A stretch of 47,591 nucleotides of DNA from an uncultured Clostridia bacterium (GTDB lineage: Bacteria; Bacillota; Clostridia; UMGS1810). The first letter of the stretch is position 1. Every line of letters begins with the position of its first letter. A model generated the notes under the pieces. It ran no database searches, was not told where the DNA came from, and saw only the letters and a program-made list of their open reading frames with translations. Positions 41,614 through 47,591 of the stretch are shown here, piece by piece. The stretch covers positions 1 through 47,591 of the forward strand of contig CAKSJG010000021.1 of assembly GCA_934463165.1 (NCBI GenBank), read 5' to 3'. The translations under genes were made by a program, and so were the position numbers.

Positions 41614-42246
41614 CTATTTAAAAATACATGCAAGCTTTTGCTTGCCGCTCTGCCAGATTTCATAAACCTTGAATTTAAGCTCGACCGGAGCGTCCTTTTC
41701 CTTTTTTATAAAAGATGAATTTTCCTCTCCGACGGTTTTTTCAATCTGCATTGCCGCCTTGGTATCTCCCGATACGCAGGTTTCATCCACAAAACACAGC
41801 GGCGGAAAAAGCACACACCACCAGTTATGACCCTCCGCCGCCCCGATTTCAACCTTAAGGGCATCGTATGACCCTGCCGGGAGCACGAGGTCACCGTAGC
41901 TTTTTGTGGGAAAATCACTTTTGCCGAGCGACACATTCACGCTATATGAATAACCGTTTTTCTTTATGACATCCTCCGCGCATTTTTTAATTTCGGGGAT
42001 GTTTTTTTCTATAACATCCCTCGCTGCGGATATGTCGCCGTTTTCATCGAAAAGCGGTTTTAATTTTGATATCACTTCATCTCTGACCTTAAGCTTTAAG
42101 CTTTGGTCTTCATCGGTATCGCTGTTTGCAAGCACATGCAGGCGGATAACGCTTTTTGCAAAAGCCGCCTCGGTAGATTCAAATTTTGAATTTATGCATA
42201 AAATACAAAGAAAGCCGACACAAAGTGCGCAAATGATTTTTTTCAT
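41614..42246 (-). CDS. spoIIR: Stage II sporulation protein R
   Basis: About 210 residues from the ATG at 42246, preceded by AGAAAGGATGG; the earlier ATG at 42282 has no such site. N-terminal export segment (1-20), then the family core SVIRLHVLANSDTDEDQSLKLKVRDEV, VNVSLGKSDFPTKSYGDLVLPAGSYDALKVEIG and GHNWWCVLFPPLCFVD. In Bacillus and Clostridium it is made in the forespore and signals across the septum to activate processing of pro-sigmaE. Its presence marks the organism as a likely spore former. Confidence 0.94.
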   Translation of the reverse strand: MKKIICALCVGFLCILCINSKFESTEAAFAKSVIRLHVLANSDTDEDQSLKLKVRDEVISKLKPLFDENGDISAARDVIEKNIPEIKKCAEDVIKKNGYSYSVNVSLGKSDFPTKSYGDLVLPAGSYDALKVEIGAAEGHNWWCVLFPPLCFVDETCVSGDTKAAMQIEKTVGEENSSFIKKEKDAPVELKFKVYEIWQSGKQKLACIFK

Positions 42247-42314
42247 AAAGCATCCATCCTTTCTAAATAAATCATTGCACAATAAGTATTGACTTAAAAT
42301 ATATTTTTATACAA

Positions 42315-42359
42315 TAAAAAAATTATTTTCATGGTATAAACACGAAAATAATTTTTTTG
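42315..42359 (-). terminator. Terminator of the CarD-like gene
   Basis: Stem AAAAAATTATTTTC / GAAAATAATTTTTT around a 13-nt loop, ending in T residues on both strands, just before the CarD-like stop codon. Confidence 0.72.
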
Positions 42360-42362
42360 ATT

Positions 42363-42851
42363 TTATTTCATTATCATTTTCATAACGTCATCCTTGGTTA
42401 TGCCGTCAATAACAAGGGCAAATTCTTCATAGAGGACTTTTTGCGCTTCTTTCGATATGATTTCATCCGACTTATGAAGTCTTTTGCCGAGATCTTCGAC
42501 CTCTTCTTTATGTATCATGATGCATTTAAGCATCGAGGCAATTTCGCGGATATCTCCTCCCGAGACAATTTCGCGGAAGCTGTCTTTTCTCTCATTATCA
42601 TCATCTATCCAGTCGAGCGTTTCGCCGAGACCGTTTATTATATCCGTAATTTCACTGTCGGAAAGTATCGGATGCATTTTGGATATGAGAGTCTCGTTTT
42701 TCGTCGGCACAAAAAATGTCGAACGATTGTTAAAAACCGGTTCGAGAATATAATATTCTATTTTTGTATCACCGAAAGTTTTTTCCGTTATTTCGGATAT
42801 TTTGCAAACTCCCTCACACCCGTAAAGAACCGTATCCCCAACATTAAACAT
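42363..42851 (-). CDS. CarD/CdnL-family transcriptional regulator
   Basis: 162 residues from the ATG at 42851, which has AAGAGGT 8 nt upstream and begins MFNVGDTVLYGCEGVCKI, the canonical start of the CarD Tudor-like RNA-polymerase-interacting domain (1-60; YYILEPVFNNRSTFFVPTKN). The C-terminal helical part (70-162) contains the DNA-contacting region in homologues. CarD-type proteins stabilise open promoter complexes. The promoter is about 100 nt upstream. Target genes unknown. Confidence 0.9.
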   Translation of the reverse strand: MFNVGDTVLYGCEGVCKISEITEKTFGDTKIEYYILEPVFNNRSTFFVPTKNETLISKMHPILSDSEITDIINGLGETLDWIDDDNERKDSFREIVSGGDIREIASMLKCIMIHKEEVEDLGKRLHKSDEIISKEAQKVLYEEFALVIDGITKDDVMKMIMK

Positions 42852-42957
42852 AAAAAAATTACCTCTTTTCAAATTAAACCGCGATGTCTTTAAAAACAAT
42901 CTGTCAAAAGCCTGTTAAACACTTTACAAAAGCATGTAATTATGCTTCCTTATATAT

Positions 42958-42986
42958 ATTTTAACACAATTTTACTTTTTTCGCAA
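42958..42986 (-). promoter_or_regulatory. Promoter of the CarD-like gene
   Basis: Minus strand: -35 TTGCGA (42981-42986), 17-bp spacer, -10 TAAAAT (42958-42963). Confidence 0.65.
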
Positions 42987-43006
42987 GAATTTTTTTTATA
43001 AATAAA

Positions 43007-43073
43007 TCCCCCCGACCCGCGCAGGCGCGCAAATCGGGGGAGATTATGCATTGCAAAACCGTATCTTGCAATG
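43007..43073 (-). terminator. Double-hairpin terminator region after the large SLH protein gene
   Basis: A perfect CATTGCAA/TTGCAATG stem (43049-43073) followed, in the direction of transcription, by CCCCCGA/TCGGGGG (43009-43015, 43034-43040) with a GCGC-rich interior and then a T/A-rich tract. Confidence 0.65.
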
Positions 43074-43082
43074 GTTTAATTA

Positions 43083-46000
43083 TTATTTAAGAACGCTCAT
43101 CCAAAGGATTTTAGCTATCTGATCACGCTTCAGATTGTCAAGCGGTCTGAGCTTGCCGTCTTCAAATCCCGAAACGATGCCGCACTCCGTAAGGTAGCTT
43201 ACAGCGTCCGATGCATATTCCGAAACATTGGAGCTGTCGGCAAATCCGAGAGCACCGTCGGATTTTTCACCGTCAAAGAACACTCTGTGAACAAGCGTCA
43301 TTGCGTCCTGACGGGTTATCTTATCCGCAAGGTTAGCCATGATGCCGTCATCCGTGAGGCTTCCTTTGAGCCAGCCTGCATTGTATGCTGCAGATGCATA
43401 CGGTTTTACCCAGTCTGCCATTTTGTCGGAATCCGCAAACATGCTTACATCGCTGCCAGAGATATCCGCGCCCTTTGCACTCACAAGCATCTTGACAAAC
43501 TCACCGCGCGTTATTTCGTTTGCGGGTTTGTAGTATCTTATGCCGTCTTCAAGGTAACCGTCTGTAAGAGAAGCATATGCAAGGCTTCTGATATAAAGCT
43601 CTGCCCAGTTATCTCCGATATCCGCAAAGCTGATTTCGCTCATCTTCGGATTTTCTATAACCGCGTATCTGCCCTCCGATGAAATATCTGCGCTCATCAT
43701 GTTTCTTTCGGCATCGTATACGCCGCCGATATACATCCATTTGCTTATGCTGTCGGAATATTTGTATACGCCGAGGTTATCGTTGTTTCCTTCTCCGATA
43801 ACTTCAAAATCAAGCAGGATGTTATTAATTTCGGCATTTGCCGCAACCTGCATTATATCAGAACGGAATAATGAATTTTCGGGGACGCCGCCTGTATATT
43901 TCGATGTGTTTTTGTCTGTTCCCAAAACAAGATACATTTCCTTTTTGATGTCTTTTCCCGGAGCAAATGCCGTGTTTCCGTCTTGCTTTGTAACGGAATC
44001 GACACCGGAATACATCTTGTTTGCGGTAACCTCCGAGCCGCTTCCCATTGATGACTTCATGTCTTCAACAAGCTTTTTAACGTCTTCCGGAAGTGTGTCG
44101 CGGATCTGACCGCCTCCGCCGCCGGAGCCCGTATTGCCGCCGGTGCTGCCTTGGTTCTGTTCGCCTACTATGCCGGAATCGTAAATATCCGTAAGCGAAG
44201 CTCCGCCGCCGAGTGACCACTCTGCCTTTACAACAAACGGAGAGCCTGTGTTTTGAGTAACAAGCGCCGCGCTGTTGCCCTCGGAATTGATGAGTGCCGC
44301 TTCGGACGGATCCGAAAGAAGCGTCCATTTAAGCTTGCTTCTGTCGATATCAACGCCGAGCTCCTTGCCGTCCGATCCGAGGCCTATCGCCGTAAGCTCT
44401 GTTATATCCGCTCCCGATTTCTTTGCGGCTCTTATTTTTATTCCGCCTATCTGCGCAACGTTTTTGTTTACAACCGTTGCAATGTGCTCTGTCTTATTGC
44501 CGTTTTTATCGGCTGCAACGATTTTCACCTCGTGAGAGTATTTCGGGTTTGCAACATCTATGACGGTTTCGTATTTGCCGTCGGAATTTTGAACATACGC
44601 GCCCGATACAACCGGAGAGTTATCAAGATAAATGTCTACGGTTACGCTGTCGTCGGTTGTGAACTTAACCGGAATACCCACTGACGGGTCAAAATAGCTT
44701 CCGTTTTGCGGATATTCTATCTTAAGGTCGGCAGATATAGTATCTACCGAGAATTTCTTCGTTACAACGGTAACGTCGCCGGCTTTGTTTATAAAGACAA
44801 CCTCAACGGTGTGGTCACCGTCCGAAAGCTCAAACGCGGCATAGCCCTTGCTGCCTGTGGATGCGTTGTTTACCAGCTCCTTGCCGTATTGCTTTTCGTC
44901 TATGTCAAAACGTACTGTGACTTCATCGTTCGGCTCCTGTCCGAGGTTTGATATGTCGTATTCTATGAGCACGTTTGAGCTGCTCGCCTGAAGATACGCA
45001 ATGTTCTTTTCGTCCGTTTTGTTTTTTGCGTCATATGATGTGACGTTAACGTTTACCTGCGGCGGTGTGGGTACGGGAACCGTTATCTCGCCGCCCGATA
45101 CCTTTTTGCTGCTGAAATATCCGCTGCCCTCGTTGATATTCACTGCATATGCTTCGGCATAATATGTTTCACCCGGAACGATTGACGATGTGTATCTTGC
45201 AGCGCCGTTTTCGTCAAGAACCGTGTTGTCACCCTTGAAGTATGTTGAAACGCTGCCCTTTCCGTCAAAATCGCCGACATAGCCGCCCATGGCAGGGAGA
45301 AGCTCATAGCTTCCGTCGGAGAGCTTTTTGTAGATATTAAAGCTTATGCCCGTTGCATTTGCCGGTACGCTTGCCGAAACGTTAAGCTGACCGTCGCCGC
45401 CCGCCCATGCTTTAAAATCTGACGGGGGATCAAGAGTATCGGGATTATTATAAGTAAGCTTTGTGTTTAAATACTTGCTTGTGTAAATGCTGTTGTTCAG
45501 TATTGAATCTATTCTTACGATATATTCACCCGACGGAATGTCAAGCGCGATGTCGCTTCTTGAACCGGATCCCTTTTCGTCTCCGGCTACGATGTAACCC
45601 GGATGATCGTTTACAACCGTGTTGCCGTCGTTATCTTTAAACGATTCTTTAACAGGTGTTGCGTCGTCATTACACGGAACAAGAGATATGCTTACATCCG
45701 CGTCTTTGTCTGTCGTCCAGTCCACGCTTAAATTCGTGCCGTTTACCGACGCCGAGTTGATTTCGAGCTTAGGCTCAACCGTCGGAATCGTAAGCACGGT
45801 AAAGTCGCTAATGTCAACACCGTTTGTGCTCTCAATGTTCCATTCGCCTTTTTCAAGGCTTGCATTTGCAAGATTTATATATGCATATTTTTTGGTTTCG
45901 CCGTTTTCGTCTTCTTTTTCGCTTACAATCATGTTAGCGCCGCGGGCGTTGTTTTCGTCCTGCGTGAGGTTGTAGTCATATGCCGTAACATCATACGCAC

Positions 46001-47591
46001 CGCCGTTCGGCTTTGTAACCTTAAATTCGGGTGCCGTGTCGCTGTCGTAATACACTCTGAGGACTACGTCATTACCGCTTATCATTTCATCGGTGACATC
46101 AGCCTTGAACGAGCTTGCGCCTGCAAGCTTAAACGAAGCGCGATATGCGGAATCCTCCACGCTGTCAACCGTTGTGCCGATAAGCTGCGCTCCAGAGCCT
46201 ATACCCATGAGCTGAATATTGCCGTTTTCATCGGGAACTTCAAGCACTTCAAGATAGCTTATTGAGCTGAGACCCGACTGTCCGCTTGTGCCCGATGCCG
46301 ACGGCATTTCGGGTGAGTCAAGGTCAATTTCGTCTATCTCATCCACTTCGCTGCCCTTAAGCAGTCTGAATTTGCTGCTGTCATAGTAATATACAAATCC
46401 TCCGCTGAAAATCAGGATTTTAACGCCGCCTGCAATAAACTTGTTGGTTATTGCAAGGGTTACCCCGGCAAGCTTTCCGAGACCGGGAATGTTAAGGCTT
46501 CCGCTTATCTTACCCATCATAAAGAATTCGGGTTTTGTGGTGAGCGCAAGGGTTACATTTCCGAGGACTACTCCCGAGAACATATCCACCGTTCCCGAAA
46601 GCTTCACGCTGAAGCCGGTTGTCCAGTCAAATTCGCCTTTTGCAATGAATTTTATCTGATTAAAGCCTGCGGGTGCGCCGGTTATCGAAAACGTGAGCCC
46701 GTTGCCCGATACCGACATATCTGCCTGCATAACCATTACCTTTACGAGGTCAAACACAGCCATGACGGATACCGTAACCGGAGGACGCGCTTCGCCCTTA
46801 TAGTTAACGGAGCTTGCGATGCCGCTGACTCCGCCGCCGAGACCTTTGAGACTCGAAACACCCGGAACTATCGGAATTTCAAAGCCTTTAATTTCAAGAT
46901 ATATGGTATCAAGGCATATTTTGCCCGTGTTTGTTTCGCCGAGGCTCATTCGAAATGCCGAGCTGATAGGCCCGATGCCTATGCCGAGGTCAACGCCTGC
47001 CTGGAATTCATAGGTATTTACCGATGCGCCCATGCTGAACGAATTGAGCTTACCTTTATTTTTTGACTGAGCGTTTGCGGCGTTCTGGTTTTGACCTGCC
47101 GCGGTTGTTGCTCTGCTGTTGTCTGCGCTTACTATGGGGCTTGTTACGGGATTTGAGCCCGACGCACCATCCGAAATGCGCGAATCGTTATTTTGCGATC
47201 CGCCTGCCGGAAATACCGACGACGGAAGAGCAAGCTTAACATTTGCCGCAAGACCGACGAAGCCTGTTTTTATCTGACTTTCATCGTCTCTGGATTCATG
47301 CTCGCCGAAAAGAATGGAATCAACCGATATACCGAGGGAGCCGCCGTCTCCGAAAGAGCCGAGAGTGTTTGTTGCGGAGTTACCCTCTTTGAATATTTTC
47401 TTGCTTGAATTCTGCCCTGCGACATTTGTTGATTCGGCAGTCTGCGACGAACCGGTCGATCCGGATGAACCTGTTGAACCCGATGAACCGGATGAACCCG
47501 ATGAACCGGATGAACCCGATGAGCCCGATGAGCCCGATGAGCCCGATGAGCCCGATGAGCCCGATGAGCCCGATGAGCCCGATGAGCCCGA
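43083..47591 (-). CDS. Very large SLH-anchored surface protein, 5' end beyond the window
   Basis: At least 1,500 residues. The ATG at 47033 is not the true start: the frame is open from there to the window edge (186 further codons). That extension includes a (Gly-Ser-Ser)n tract (about 47451-47591), then Ser/Asn/Gln-rich sequence. Next comes a long Gly-rich, strand-rich region (nt about 47030-46370; GIGIGPISSAF, GEFDWTTGFSVKLSG), then several Ig/fibronectin-III-like domains (DPPSDFKAWAGGDGQLNVSA...; AYVQNSDGKYETVIDV), a Gly-rich linker (NQGSTGGNTGSGGGGGQ), a further domain, and three C-terminal SLH repeats (nt about 43640-43083: FADIGDNWAELYI, FADSDKMADWVKPYA, FADSSNVSEYASDAV). It is a wall-bound structural or adhesive protein; the ligand is unknown. 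Confidence 0.9.
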   Translation of the reverse strand, partial: SGSSGSSGSSGSSGSSGSSGSSGSSGSSGSSGSSGSSGSTGSSGSTGSSQTAESTNVAGQNSSKKIFKEGNSATNTLGSFGDGGSLGISVDSILFGEHESRDDESQIKTGFVGLAANVKLALPSSVFPAGGSQNNDSRISDGASGSNPVTSPIVSADNSRATTAAGQNQNAANAQSKNKGKLNSFSMGASVNTYEFQAGVDLGIGIGPISSAFRMSLGETNTGKICLDTIYLEIKGFEIPIVPGVSSLKGLGGGVSGIASSVNYKGEARPPVTVSVMAVFDLVKVMVMQADMSVSGNGLTFSITGAPAGFNQIKFIAKGEFDWTTGFSVKLSGTVDMFSGVVLGNVTLALTTKPEFFMMGKISGSLNIPGLGKLAGVTLAITNKFIAGGVKILIFSGGFVYYYDSSKFRLLKGSEVDEIDEIDLDSPEMPSASGTSGQSGLSSISYLEVLEVPDENGNIQLMGIGSGAQLIGTTVDSVEDSAYRASFKLAGASSFKADVTDEMISGNDVVLRVYYDSDTAPEFKVTKPNGGAYDVTAYDYNLTQDENNARGANMIVSEKEDENGETKKYAYINLANASLEKGEWNIESTNGVDISDFTVLTIPTVEPKLEINSASVNGTNLSVDWTTDKDADVSISLVPCNDDATPVKESFKDNDGNTVVNDHPGYIVAGDEKGSGSRSDIALDIPSGEYIVRIDSILNNSIYTSKYLNTKLTYNNPDTLDPPSDFKAWAGGDGQLNVSASVPANATGISFNIYKKLSDGSYELLPAMGGYVGDFDGKGSVSTYFKGDNTVLDENGAARYTSSIVPGETYYAEAYAVNINEGSGYFSSKKVSGGEITVPVPTPPQVNVNVTSYDAKNKTDEKNIAYLQASSSNVLIEYDISNLGQEPNDEVTVRFDIDEKQYGKELVNNASTGSKGYAAFELSDGDHTVEVVFINKAGDVTVVTKKFSVDTISADLKIEYPQNGSYFDPSVGIPVKFTTDDSVTVDIYLDNSPVVSGAYVQNSDGKYETVIDVANPKYSHEVKIVAADKNGNKTEHIATVVNKNVAQIGGIKIRAAKKSGADITELTAIGLGSDGKELGVDIDRSKLKWTLLSDPSEAALINSEGNSAALVTQNTGSPFVVKAEWSLGGGASLTDIYDSGIVGEQNQGSTGGNTGSGGGGGQIRDTLPEDVKKLVEDMKSSMGSGSEVTANKMYSGVDSVTKQDGNTAFAPGKDIKKEMYLVLGTDKNTSKYTGGVPENSLFRSDIMQVAANAEINNILLDFEVIGEGNNDNLGVYKYSDSISKWMYIGGVYDAERNMMSADISSEGRYAVIENPKMSEISFADIGDNWAELYIRSLAYASLTDGYLEDGIRYYKPANEITRGEFVKMLVSAKGADISGSDVSMFADSDKMADWVKPYASAAYNAGWLKGSLTDDGIMANLADKITRQDAMTLVHRVFFDGEKSDGALGFADSSNVSEYASDAVSYLTECGIVSGFEDGKLRPLDNLKRDQIAKILWMSVLK
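47451..47591. repeat. 9-bp tandem repeat coding Gly-Ser-Ser, running off the window
   Basis: Units GATGAGCCC and GATGAACCG repeat with 9-bp period; the last seven or so are identical. Read on the minus strand they code (Gly-Ser-Ser)n. Copy-number change would stay in frame, altering linker length rather than switching the gene off. Confidence 0.92.

Noticed and set aside
47451..47591. Tandem repeats as a minisatellite in non-coding DNA
   Set aside because: The 9-bp units are in frame with the downstream open reading frame and code Gly-Ser-Ser, so they belong to the coding region.

Overview
The window looks like a chromosomal fragment of a spore-forming, polysaccharide-degrading member of the Clostridia (Bacillota). 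The evidence is a SpoIIR gene, a CarD-type regulator, S-layer-homology (SLH) anchored surface proteins, cohesin and dockerin modules, an LplABC-type oligosaccharide importer, AAGGAGG-type ribosome binding sites and moderate-to-low GC. A gut or other plant-fibre habitat is an inference from the enzyme content; I cannot name the species.

Layout. (1) 1-6945, minus strand: an operon of a TetR-family regulator, a small SLH-cohesin surface anchor, a 1.6-kaa adhesin-like protein carrying both a cohesin and a dockerin, and the first codons of a paralogue with the same signal peptide. (2) 7027-8161: a DNA inversion switch. Two 25-bp perfect inverted repeats, each a palindromic tyrosine-recombinase-type site with an asymmetric 6-bp core, enclose 232 bp that hold a near-consensus promoter and a terminator. 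A tyrosine recombinase gene ends 9 bp from the right repeat. As sequenced, the promoter points away from the cohesin operon (OFF) and runs into a recombination site that also looks like an intrinsic terminator. Inversion would aim it at tetR, the SLH-cohesin gene and the adhesins. A near-perfect 20-bp palindrome between switch and tetR is a likely TetR operator. I consider this phase-variable, recombinase-switched cohesin/dockerin surface system the most interesting thing in the window.

(3) 8384-34931: a polysaccharide utilisation region. Two AraC-family regulators, at 10900 and 34116, diverge from or bracket a long minus-strand series: a GHL6-like hydrolase, two related secreted beta-rich proteins, a modular GH10 xylanase, an SLH protein, a large unknown secreted protein, a solute-binding lipoprotein and two permeases, an unknown (alpha/alpha)-barrel-like protein, a GH130 phosphorylase and a phosphohexomutase, with a cytoplasmic GH2 beta-mannosidase next to it. 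The simplest reading is that secreted enzymes cut a hemicellulose, the ABC importer takes up oligosaccharides, and GH2/GH130 plus the mutase feed hexose phosphates into glycolysis.

(4) 35162-41613: serC-serA, a small membrane protein, an AAA/DUF4143 ATPase and a type III toxin-antitoxin locus. The TA locus has a three-unit structured RNA antitoxin, a terminator and a CptN/ToxN-like toxin, and it is flanked by 401-bp direct repeats that differ at two positions. The repeats belong to a dispersed non-coding element family with further copies near 35.2-35.4 kb. (5) 41614-47591: spoIIR, a carD-like gene and a very large SLH-anchored surface protein whose 5' end, a 9-bp tandem repeat coding Gly-Ser-Ser, runs off the window.
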